Shown here piece by piece: positions 45,959 through 53,947 of a DNA stretch of 64,000 nt. The stretch covers positions 7,872-71,871 of the forward strand of contig DFKZ01000078.1 in the NCBI GenBank assembly GCA_002373975.1. Reading direction: 5' to 3'. This DNA comes from Lachnospiraceae bacterium UBA3632 (lineage in GTDB: Bacteria > Bacillota > Clostridia > Lachnospirales > Lachnospiraceae). Below the pieces are notes generated by a model, which saw only the letters and a list, made by a program, of their open reading frames with translations, was not told the origin of the DNA and did no database searches. A program made the translations under genes and the position numbers. Position 1 is the first letter of the stretch; the number at the start of each line of letters is the position of its first letter.

Positions 45959-46612
45959 TTAGCCGTTTAATCCCTCAAGGATATCAAGGCTTCTGAAACT
46001 GTGCTCCATATACCTTTTACGGTACATATCCGCAACATTTCCAAGCTCATCAAGCACGCTGTCTGTAACCTTAAAGCTGTAAAGTGATTCAATGGGGCTG
46101 TTTGCAATAAAATCGAGAGCATAAAGCGCGGATCCGCTAAGAGTCATATTATCCGGCGCTCCGGGATACTCTCCGTTTACGGCAATGCTCTTTAGCTCAT
46201 AGATATATCTTACCAGTCTGTCGTTTAAGCTCGGTGCGCACAGTGCCCTGAGGGACTGGTAAAACAGCTTCATCATCTCCCTCTCATCATTGTTCTCACG
46301 GCAGTAATAGTCGGCGATCTCGGCAAAATACGCCGCATAGAAAGAGCCATCAAGGTCGGTACGGAATTCCTCGAAATAATTCTTTATATCCGCTTCCGCT
46401 ATATTATAAGCATCCCTTCCCTCATACAGCTTAAAGCTCCCGAAGCAGAAGGGACAGGTGGTGCCGGAAAAGCGCGAATTAGGCTTTCTTGCTCCTCTGG
46501 CAAAGGCTGATATCTTGCCGCGGGAGTTGGTGAGGATCGTAACTCTTCTGTCACTCTCGCCTATAGGCATCTGTTTTATTATGATTCCGGTGACCAAGAT
46601 AAAATCCTGCAT
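45959..46612 (-). CDS. recO: DNA repair protein RecO
   Basis: A 217-residue protein with the N-terminal OB domain of RecO (GIIIKQMPIGESDRRVTILTNSRGKISAFARGARK, then CPFCFGSFKLYEG). RecO helps load RecA through RecR at gaps. It is shorter than the roughly 250-residue norm and lacks the C-terminal four-Cys zinc finger found in many RecO proteins. It follows era by 6 bp, a common pairing in Firmicutes. Confidence 0.9.
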   Translation of the reverse strand: MQDFILVTGIIIKQMPIGESDRRVTILTNSRGKISAFARGARKPNSRFSGTTCPFCFGSFKLYEGRDAYNIAEADIKNYFEEFRTDLDGSFYAAYFAEIADYYCRENNDEREMMKLFYQSLRALCAPSLNDRLVRYIYELKSIAVNGEYPGAPDNMTLSGSALYALDFIANSPIESLYSFKVTDSVLDELGNVADMYRKRYMEHSFRSLDILEGLNG

Positions 46613-46618
46613 TTTATA

Positions 46619-47518
46619 CTAACTGTCCTCTTCGTTATATCCGAAATTCTTTAAAAGAAAATCGGAGTCCCTCCAGTCCTTTTTAACCTTGACCCAAAGC
46701 TGCAGATTGATCTTTGCCTCGAGCATTTCCTCTATTTCCGGACGGGCCTGGGATCCGATCTTTTTGAGCATGGCTCCGCCCTTACCGATGATGATGCCCT
46801 TGTGAGAATCCTTTTCGCAATAGATATTTGCATCCACATCATAGATATTTCCGCGGTTTTTCATCTGCTCTATGGTCACGGCGATCCCGTGGGGGATCTC
46901 GTCGGATAAGAGTCTGAGTGCCTTTTCCCTTATTATCTCGGCTGCTATCTGCCTGATGGGCTGATCCGTAACGGTATCCTCATCAAAGTACATTTCACCG
47001 TAGGGCAGGTACTTGAATATCTCATTCATGAGTTCATCACAGTTATCACCGCGCTTTGCCGAAACCGGGATCACCTCGGCAAAATCCAGTTCCCTGCGAT
47101 AGGTATCGATAAAGGGAAGCAGTTCCTCCTTCTTAACGGTATCTATCTTGTTAACTGCCAGGAACACCGGACATTTTGCTTTCTTTAAAAGCTCGATTAT
47201 ATGCTTCTCGCCGGCACCGATATAGTCTGTGGGCTCCACAAGCCATATGGCAATATCCACTTCGCTCAGGGTGCTTTTGGCGGCATTTACCATATAGTCC
47301 CCGAGTTTGTTATGGGATTTGTGTATACCCGGAGTGTCCAGAAAGACGATCTGTCCTCTGTCGTCGGTATATACAGTCTGAATTTTATTTCTAGTTGTCT
47401 GGGGTTTATTTGACGTGATGGCGATCTTCTGCCCGATAAGCCTGTTCATAAGTGTTGATTTACCCACATTGGGGCGTCCGATAAATGTCACGTAACCCGA
47501 TTTTTTCATATTATCCAT
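46619..47518 (-). CDS. era: GTPase Era
   Basis: A 299-residue GTPase with G1 GRPNVGKSTLMNRL, G2 region TRNKIQTV, G3 DTPGIHKSHNKLG, G4 NKID and a C-terminal KH domain (HKGIIIGKGGAMLKKIG). It takes part in 16S rRNA maturation. The start was set at ATG 47518; the frame reaches ATG 47542, but that lies inside a hairpin (47531-47564), and the family normally begins close to GYVTFIGRPN. It precedes recO. Confidence 0.95.
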   Translation of the reverse strand: MDNMKKSGYVTFIGRPNVGKSTLMNRLIGQKIAITSNKPQTTRNKIQTVYTDDRGQIVFLDTPGIHKSHNKLGDYMVNAAKSTLSEVDIAIWLVEPTDYIGAGEKHIIELLKKAKCPVFLAVNKIDTVKKEELLPFIDTYRRELDFAEVIPVSAKRGDNCDELMNEIFKYLPYGEMYFDEDTVTDQPIRQIAAEIIREKALRLLSDEIPHGIAVTIEQMKNRGNIYDVDANIYCEKDSHKGIIIGKGGAMLKKIGSQARPEIEEMLEAKINLQLWVKVKKDWRDSDFLLKNFGYNEEDS

Positions 47519-47530
47519 AATACACAAATT

Positions 47531-47564
47531 CCGGCGTGCCATACCACCCGGTATGACACACCGG
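47531..47564 (-). terminator. 15-bp hairpin between the DUF4349 gene and era
   Basis: Arms 47531-47545 and 47550-47564 with a 4-nt loop. Read on the minus strand the stem is fully paired (two G-U pairs); on the plus strand those positions would be A-C mismatches. It is followed by AATTTGTGT, an imperfect U-tract. Likely a terminator of the DUF4349 transcript or a processing site before era. Confidence 0.5.
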
Positions 47565-47569
47565 CTGCA

Positions 47570-47589
47570 GATAAAGCGATCACTTTATC
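47570..47589 (-). terminator. Second small hairpin after the DUF4349 gene
   Basis: GATAAAG/CTTTATC (47570-47576 with 47583-47589), loop 6. It has no U-tract and precedes the stronger hairpin at 47531-47564. Confidence 0.3.
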
Positions 47590-47604
47590 CGTTCATTTCT
47601 AATC

Positions 47605-48861
47605 CTAATTTTTCTTTTCCCCGGCTGCAGTTTCTTTCTTTTCTTCAGCTGCTGCTACCTTATTTTCTTCCTTTGCGGGTGCAGCTTTTGCGTCTTGAGC
47701 GGGAGCCGCCTGCGCGGGTTTTGCTGCAGTATTTACCTGAACGGGAGCATATCCGTAAACTACCGGCTGCTGGCCGTAAACGAACTGACTCTGAGGCTGT
47801 GCTGGATTCTTCTTTGCTTCCTCTTCACGACGCTTTCTGCTCTTTTTGATGTTATATCTTACAATTGCTCTTACACCCATTGCGATACCGAAGATGATGC
47901 CGCCCCAGAGGATGAGGTGAGGAAGAGCTGCTATGAACCAGATAATAAAGTTCTGGAAGCCGTCACCCATATTGGTCATGCTGTTTTTGAATCTCTTTGA
48001 CAGTCTGTCCCAGAAGGTCTCGGGTTCAGGCTCTACGATAGTGAGTTCCTTAACCTCGGTGATGGTCATATATACAGTGCTGTAGGTAACCTTATTATCG
48101 TAGGTGCGAAGCTGTGATTCCATGCTCTGAAGCTGATAACGGATATCCGTGATCTTATCCTCGATCGTGAGGATGTCATACATCTCGGTAGCTTCCTCCA
48201 TAAGCTGAAGAAGGGTCTGCTCTTCAGTCTCGAGTGCAGCCTTGTGGCTCTCAAGATCGACATATGAAAGAGTGATATCCTCTACGCTTTCGCTCTTACT
48301 CTTAACATTGCAGAGAGGCGAGAAGGTCTCAAGGAATGCATCAAGATTCTCTCTGGGAACGCGAATGGTGTAGCTGGCGTTTCTCGCTGTAGGATCGGTA
48401 TAACGTCCGTAATAGTCATAATAGGTGCCGTTCCAGGTATTCTGGCTCTCAACATATCCGTCAAACATATCGACCTGGGTTTCCAGCGTGTTTATCAGCT
48501 GATCAAACTCCTTGGTCTCAACATCCAGATTAACGGTCTTTATGAGTTTTCTGTTGTTGTCAACCTTCTTTTTCTCGGAAACGGATGCGGAATCGTCAAC
48601 AGTATCCGCTACAGCGCCGCTTGAAGTACCGAATTCATCATAGCTTTCGTCATACTCTGCTGTCTCTGTCGTTTCCTCGGGGTAATACTCATAATCATAG
48701 TCATAATCATCATAGTATGCCGCCTCGGATGTTACAGTGCTGTCTGCATATGCTCCTTTAGAATTGCTGAGGCTGGGAGCACTGCTTCCGCCGCCGCATG
48801 CCGTAAGAAGCATTGCGCTTGATAATGCTATTCCTGTTAATGCCAAAAATCTCTTTTTCAT
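47605..48861 (-). CDS. DUF4349 lipoprotein
   Basis: A 418-residue lipoprotein: signal peptide with lipobox LLTACGGG (Cys22), an acidic Tyr/Asp/Glu-rich region, the DUF4349 domain (about 100-300, RKLIKTVNLDVETKEFDQLINTLE and a coiled coil around TEEQTLLQLMEEATEMYDIL), a membrane helix near 325-350, then an Ala/Lys-rich tail. Function unknown; the family is common on clostridial surfaces. Start has AAGGAGG 7 bases upstream. Confidence 0.85.
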   Translation of the reverse strand: MKKRFLALTGIALSSAMLLTACGGGSSAPSLSNSKGAYADSTVTSEAAYYDDYDYDYEYYPEETTETAEYDESYDEFGTSSGAVADTVDDSASVSEKKKVDNNRKLIKTVNLDVETKEFDQLINTLETQVDMFDGYVESQNTWNGTYYDYYGRYTDPTARNASYTIRVPRENLDAFLETFSPLCNVKSKSESVEDITLSYVDLESHKAALETEEQTLLQLMEEATEMYDILTIEDKITDIRYQLQSMESQLRTYDNKVTYSTVYMTITEVKELTIVEPEPETFWDRLSKRFKNSMTNMGDGFQNFIIWFIAALPHLILWGGIIFGIAMGVRAIVRYNIKKSRKRREEEAKKNPAQPQSQFVYGQQPVVYGYAPVQVNTAAKPAQAAPAQDAKAAPAKEENKVAAAEEKKETAAGEKKN

Positions 48862-48980
48862 AAGCTCCTCCTTGTTGTCCTTATGGACCGGTTTTATTTG
48901 CTCCTGAAAAACACTTTTTATGTCCTTCTGCCTATAATACAGACCAAAATAATAAAATGTTGCATTAATTATGAAAAATT

Positions 48981-51899
48981 TTAAAAAAGATTTTCAACCT
49001 TGTCAAACAGTTCGCTGTTTTCCTTTATTGCAGCAGCGCTTCCCACCACAACAAGACGTTTTTTCGAAAGGATTGACTTAAGGTAAGCAGCACATTTTCT
49101 GATGTCTTCGGGCGTGCAGCTCAAAGTCTCGTCTCTTCTTTTCTGAACATCCTCAAGCTTCGTACCTGTCATATAAGCTCTGAGTGATCTTAAGCCCTTA
49201 AGTGCAGGAGTAAGAGGAATATCAAGCTCACTGAAGGTTCCTATTACAAATTTGGTCATGGTCCTCTCATCAACATCAAACTTCTCTATAAAGGAAGGCG
49301 CATCTTCGTATACTTTGATAGTTCCTTCAAGATTCGGATCACGGTATGAAACAAAATATCCTATTCCGTTCTTTCCAAATCTGGAGAAGCATCCGTAGGC
49401 TCCGCCCTTAACGCGCACATTCTCCCACAGATACTGGTATCCGAGAATAGTCTTTAATACAGGGATATAGCCGTTTATCTTTTCACCCTTATCAAGGAAA
49501 TACCCGGCCCTGCATACATACTGAACCTGGCCCGCGGTCATGAATCCCTCGTTTTCTTTAAGAAGTTCGGGTCTGAACTGTTCTTTTCTTACTTCGTCCC
49601 TGTAGAGAGAATCATCGATCTCCTTTATTATCCCTTTGAGATTTTCGGCGCCCTGTTCATTCTCGGATGTTATGTCTATAAAGAAGTTCTCGGGTCTGAA
49701 GATACATTTAGCCGTCTCTTTAAGCTTTGCGGTAAGCTCATCCTTTTTATTTTCGAAATCATCAACTATCGCTGATATAAATCTGTAAAAGTCTATTCCG
49801 CTGTTTATCTCCATGATCCTGTCAGCGGTGCTGAGGCCTGCGGCCGCTCTTCCCGCAGCAACGGAATGTGATGAAGATATCATAGAAGACTGCATCTGGG
49901 ATCTCATCTCGGCGATTATCTCATAAAGCCTTACGGTATCATCAAGATGGGATTCAAAGATGATCTCCTTGGCAAGCTCAAAAACAGCTTTGGTATTCTG
50001 ATACAGATACTTTGCTCTCATTTGGAAGGTGTAAACGTACTTTTCGGGATCATCCTCGCTCACGAACATATCCTTTGAGAAGTTTAATCCGCCGGAAACA
50101 AGCCCCAGTTCATTGTTAAGATCCGCATATTTATGCTTATCAGTATCGATCTGACCCAGCACATTCTGGAGGATCGATGCATAAGGATACAGATCACCCG
50201 GAAGATCCTTAAGATCAAATAACAGCGTTGTATAAGATATCCCGCAGGTACGGTAATCGTGAAGCAGAGCTTTTTTACCGTCAATCTCCGACTCTTTGAT
50301 GCTGAAGCCTTCCGCTTCCTTCTTAATGTCGCTTCTTGATAGCAGCGGGAGCTTTGCAAGATTCTCGGGAGAATCCACCTGCTCCTGGAAGCTTCTTAAT
50401 TTTTCAAAATCTGCCTTTATCTTATCCAGTTCCTTATCGGATAAAGAGCTCTGATACTTTGCAAGCTTTTCATCAAGCTCCTTCTGTTTTTTGTCGGCAA
50501 GACCCAGCTCAGGCTCGAGTATAACCAGGGATGAATGTGTGTTATCAACAAAGATTGCCTTAAGAAGCTTTTCAAAATAATCGGTCTCAACATTCTTTTT
50601 CATCTTATCGAAAGTGTCAAGCGCTTCGATATGAATGAAAGGCTTATCGTCATCATAAAGCCATGAATCAAGGGACTGAAGGCCGTACATGAGCCCCTTG
50701 GGGTAATGTCCGAAATCTGCCTCACGGTACTGGAATTCCTGCTTTACGATAGAGGACATCAATGACTTTTTGTCAAATCCGTTCTTTACGATTCCGGCAA
50801 TAACTTCATTTACAGTGTCCGTAAACTCTTTTTCTTTTGAAACATCCGTACCCTTTGCAATAATGGAAAAATAGGGCTGTTTGATACCGGGCTCGCATAT
50901 ACTGTACACATCTGTTCCGATACCCTTTTCCACAAGTGCCTGCTTAAGCGGCGCACCGGGGGTACTTATAAGGGCGGAATCGATCACGGAAAGAGCAAGG
51001 TAAAGCTCTCTGTCCACGGACTGACCGAAGGAGTAATTAAGAGAAAGGAATGTATTATCGCTTGCATCCTCTCCTTCGGCAAGCGAGCACTTCTCCCTTA
51101 CTACCTTTCTTGAATCAAATGCTTTCTGATCCCTGATCTCGGAATCCACACTCCTTTTATCGAATTTGGAAAGATATTCCCTGTCGATATAATCAAGCTT
51201 TTCAGCCATATCAATATCTCCGTACAGATAGATATAACTGTTGGAGGGATGATAATAGGACCTGTGGAAATCAAGGAACTGCTCGTATGTAAGATCGGGA
51301 ATATAATCGGGATCTCCACCGGATTCAACTCCGTATATAGTGTCGGGATACAGAGAGTTCATGATCTGACGGCTGAGCACTTCATCGGGTGAAGAAAAGG
51401 CACCCTTCATCTCGTTGTAAACCACCCCGTTTACGATCAGCTTACCCTCTTCATCAAACTCATAATGCCATCCTTCCTGACGAAAGATTGATTCGTTTGT
51501 ATAGGTATTGGGGTAAAAAACCGCATCCAGGTATACATGCATAAGGTTCTGGAAATCGGCATCATTGCAGCTGGCAACGGGATAAACCGTCTTATCCGGA
51601 TATGTCATTGCGTTAAGGAAAGTATTAAGTGATCCCTTCGCAAGCTCAACAAAAGGATCCTTTACGGGGAATTCCTTCGATCCGCACAGAACCGAATGCT
51701 CTGTAATATGAGCCACACCTGTCGAATCTGCAGGCGGGGTTCTGAATCCTATATAAAACACTTTATTGTCATCATCATTTGATAAAAGTGCGAATCTTGC
51801 ACCTGTCTTTTTATGGCGAAGCCTTATTCCGCGGCTTCCTATGTCTTTTATCTCCCTGTCCTCAAGTATTTCATAGCTTTCAAGTTCTTCAAGTCTCAT
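48981..51899 (-). CDS. M16C presequence-protease-like zinc peptidase
   Basis: A 972-residue protein of the PreP/insulinase family. The inverted zinc motif HxxEH is seen in GVAHITEHSVLCGS, with the downstream Glu in NEMKGAFSSPDEVL. The C-terminal half has the second pseudo-peptidase domain with GGAYGCFSRFGKNGIGYFVS. It degrades short peptides inside a closed chamber. It has no signal peptide. It follows the receiver gene by 3 bp at the end of the kinase cluster; a link to signalling is unproven. Confidence 0.93.
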   Translation of the reverse strand: MRLEELESYEILEDREIKDIGSRGIRLRHKKTGARFALLSNDDDNKVFYIGFRTPPADSTGVAHITEHSVLCGSKEFPVKDPFVELAKGSLNTFLNAMTYPDKTVYPVASCNDADFQNLMHVYLDAVFYPNTYTNESIFRQEGWHYEFDEEGKLIVNGVVYNEMKGAFSSPDEVLSRQIMNSLYPDTIYGVESGGDPDYIPDLTYEQFLDFHRSYYHPSNSYIYLYGDIDMAEKLDYIDREYLSKFDKRSVDSEIRDQKAFDSRKVVREKCSLAEGEDASDNTFLSLNYSFGQSVDRELYLALSVIDSALISTPGAPLKQALVEKGIGTDVYSICEPGIKQPYFSIIAKGTDVSKEKEFTDTVNEVIAGIVKNGFDKKSLMSSIVKQEFQYREADFGHYPKGLMYGLQSLDSWLYDDDKPFIHIEALDTFDKMKKNVETDYFEKLLKAIFVDNTHSSLVILEPELGLADKKQKELDEKLAKYQSSLSDKELDKIKADFEKLRSFQEQVDSPENLAKLPLLSRSDIKKEAEGFSIKESEIDGKKALLHDYRTCGISYTTLLFDLKDLPGDLYPYASILQNVLGQIDTDKHKYADLNNELGLVSGGLNFSKDMFVSEDDPEKYVYTFQMRAKYLYQNTKAVFELAKEIIFESHLDDTVRLYEIIAEMRSQMQSSMISSSHSVAAGRAAAGLSTADRIMEINSGIDFYRFISAIVDDFENKKDELTAKLKETAKCIFRPENFFIDITSENEQGAENLKGIIKEIDDSLYRDEVRKEQFRPELLKENEGFMTAGQVQYVCRAGYFLDKGEKINGYIPVLKTILGYQYLWENVRVKGGAYGCFSRFGKNGIGYFVSYRDPNLEGTIKVYEDAPSFIEKFDVDERTMTKFVIGTFSELDIPLTPALKGLRSLRAYMTGTKLEDVQKRRDETLSCTPEDIRKCAAYLKSILSKKRLVVVGSAAAIKENSELFDKVENLF

Positions 51900-51902
51900 T
51901 GA

Positions 51903-52334
51903 TCAATTACTCCGTTTCTCATTTAATTTGGTACTAATATATTCAAGCAGGCTCTCTCTGGAACCCGATTTTATAACACATCCCTCCGGCTTTAACTCCA
52001 TGACCTTTGCAATGGCCTCTTCGCTTCCGTTTCCCGTAAGAAACACTATGGGAATATTGGCGTAGGAAGGCTCCCGTCTGATAAGTCCGAACACCTCGGG
52101 GCCGTCGTATCCCGGCATTTCATAGTCAAGCAGTATCAGATCCACCATATTATCGGCAGGCACTTTCCCAAGGAAGGTGGTCGCCTTTGAGCCGTCGGTG
52201 ATAACATCAACTTTGTATATATCTTTTATCCATTCTCTCACCATTCTGGCAAAAGAAGGATCGTCGTCTATTATCAAAACACGGCTTTTTCTTACATTTT
52301 CATCCGAGACCGCATTTAAATGCAGTTCATCCAT
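51903..52334 (-). CDS. Stand-alone receiver-domain response regulator
   Basis: A 143-residue CheY-like protein: RVLIIDDDPSFARMV (acidic pocket), LILLDYEMPGYDGPEV (phospho-acceptor Asp), IVFLTGNGSEE and the conserved Lys in CVIKSGSRESL. There is no DNA-binding or enzyme output domain. It is a candidate shuttle between the hybrid kinases upstream and an unknown target. It lies 53 bp after the symporter gene and 3 bp before the peptidase gene. Confidence 0.92.
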   Translation of the reverse strand: MDELHLNAVSDENVRKSRVLIIDDDPSFARMVREWIKDIYKVDVITDGSKATTFLGKVPADNMVDLILLDYEMPGYDGPEVFGLIRREPSYANIPIVFLTGNGSEEAIAKVMELKPEGCVIKSGSRESLLEYISTKLNEKRSN

Positions 52335-52387
52335 ATTCTACCTCCGAATGTCGCACATCCAGGTTCATTATATCCGTATAGCATCTA

Positions 52388-53917
52388 TCAATCAAATCCT
52401 TTTTGGATCACGGCTCTTACGGCATCCCTCTGTATATCCGGATCATAAGAAAGCATAGGCTCAACGTCCTTATGTCTGAACTTTCTCTGCTTATAATTCC
52501 GGGTAAGCTTAATAATAAGCGGCGTAAGCGATATTATTCCGATAAGGTTTGGTATCATCATAAGACCGTTAAATGTATCGGAAATGCTCCATGCAAGATT
52601 GGAGTCCATCACCGCTCCGAAAGTGATCAGCATAATGAAGATCACGCGATACACTTTGGCCCATGTCACTCCCATCAGATATTCGGTGACCTTGGTCCCG
52701 TAATACGACCATCCCATCACAGTGGTAAAAGCAAACAGTGTCACGCAGATCACTACAAACCATTCACCCGGCCGGCCCAGAGTGTTTCCGAAGGCCAGGG
52801 CAACCAATGTATCATCATTTACTTCCGAGATCACAAGCCCGGTATTTAAGTCTATTGCTCCGCTGCTCAGTACAACAAGTGCCGTCATAGTGCAGATGAC
52901 CATTGTGTCCACAAACACTTCGGCTATGCCCCACAGCCCCTGCTTTACGGGTTCTCTCACGCAGCTGTTGCTGTGGACCATTACAGATGATCCGAGACCT
53001 GCTTCATTGGAAAACACACCTCTTTTGCATCCGTTTTTTATGGTGTTCATGGCAAGCTGAACGGCAGTACCGGCCATGCCTCCACCGATAGCTTTGGGCC
53101 CCAGTGCAAATCTGAAAATTGAAGAAAACACTTCGGGTACGGATTTAATATGAAGTATTATGATCAGCAGGCATCCGAGCACATACATCACCGACATAAA
53201 GGGAACAAGCCTTTCCGACACGGCCGCAAGCCTTCTGAAACCTCCGAAAACAATGATCGTGGCAGCCAGAGTAAGAACAAGACCCATCACAAGGTTGGCT
53301 GTAGGAATTCCCATAAATGTTTCGGCGGATATATCAAGAGCTGATGTGGACTCAAAATAGATCCTGATCTTGTTGATCTGACCCATGTTTCCGATTCCGA
53401 AGGAAGCCAGCATAGCAAATATGGAAAAGAGTATTCCAAGGAATGTTCCCAAAGGTTTTAAGTGCTTATATCCTCCAAGACCGTCCTGCAGATAATACAT
53501 CGGTCCTCCGGACCATGCGCCGTCCTTGTTCCTTCTTCTGAAATATACTCCGAGCACGTTCTCGGAATACTTGAGCATCATACCGAAAAACGCAGCCACC
53601 CACATCCAGAAGATTGCACCCGGCCCTCCCGTACAGATAGCGGTCGATACTCCCGCAATATTACCTGTTCCTATAGTGGCGCACAGAGCGGTACAAAAAG
53701 TACGAAGCTGCGAGTATGCACCCGCATCATTAACTATTCTTCCCCTTTTGTACATAATACCAAAGGTGTTTTTGATCCAGTGTCCTATATGAGTTATCTG
53801 AAAAAAGCCGGTAATGACGCTGCATATAAATCCGGTGCCCAGAAGAAGCACAATTCCGAATGTACCCCAGGCAAATTCATATACCGCATCATTTATCCTG
53901 ATCACTGTATCCATCAA
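52388..53917 (-). CDS. AGCS-family sodium:alanine/glycine symporter
   Basis: A 509-residue protein with about ten to eleven membrane helices and AGCS motifs: CTALCATIGTGNIAGVSTAI, GPGAIFWMWVAAFFGMMLKY, GGPMYYLQDGL, CKRGVFSNEAGLGSS and TVMGWSYYGTK. It imports alanine or glycine (possibly D-amino acids) with Na+ or H+. It follows the DegV kinase gene by 30 bp, so the kinases may respond to or control its substrate. Confidence 0.93.
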   Translation of the reverse strand: MMDTVIRINDAVYEFAWGTFGIVLLLGTGFICSVITGFFQITHIGHWIKNTFGIMYKRGRIVNDAGAYSQLRTFCTALCATIGTGNIAGVSTAICTGGPGAIFWMWVAAFFGMMLKYSENVLGVYFRRRNKDGAWSGGPMYYLQDGLGGYKHLKPLGTFLGILFSIFAMLASFGIGNMGQINKIRIYFESTSALDISAETFMGIPTANLVMGLVLTLAATIIVFGGFRRLAAVSERLVPFMSVMYVLGCLLIIILHIKSVPEVFSSIFRFALGPKAIGGGMAGTAVQLAMNTIKNGCKRGVFSNEAGLGSSVMVHSNSCVREPVKQGLWGIAEVFVDTMVICTMTALVVLSSGAIDLNTGLVISEVNDDTLVALAFGNTLGRPGEWFVVICVTLFAFTTVMGWSYYGTKVTEYLMGVTWAKVYRVIFIMLITFGAVMDSNLAWSISDTFNGLMMIPNLIGIISLTPLIIKLTRNYKQRKFRHKDVEPMLSYDPDIQRDAVRAVIQKGFD

Positions 53918-53947
53918 AGATCTAAACCTTCCGTATATACATTCCTA

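Noticed and set aside
47518..47542. Longer N-terminus for Era (ATG 47542)
   Set aside because: It falls inside a hairpin and adds residues not usual in the family.
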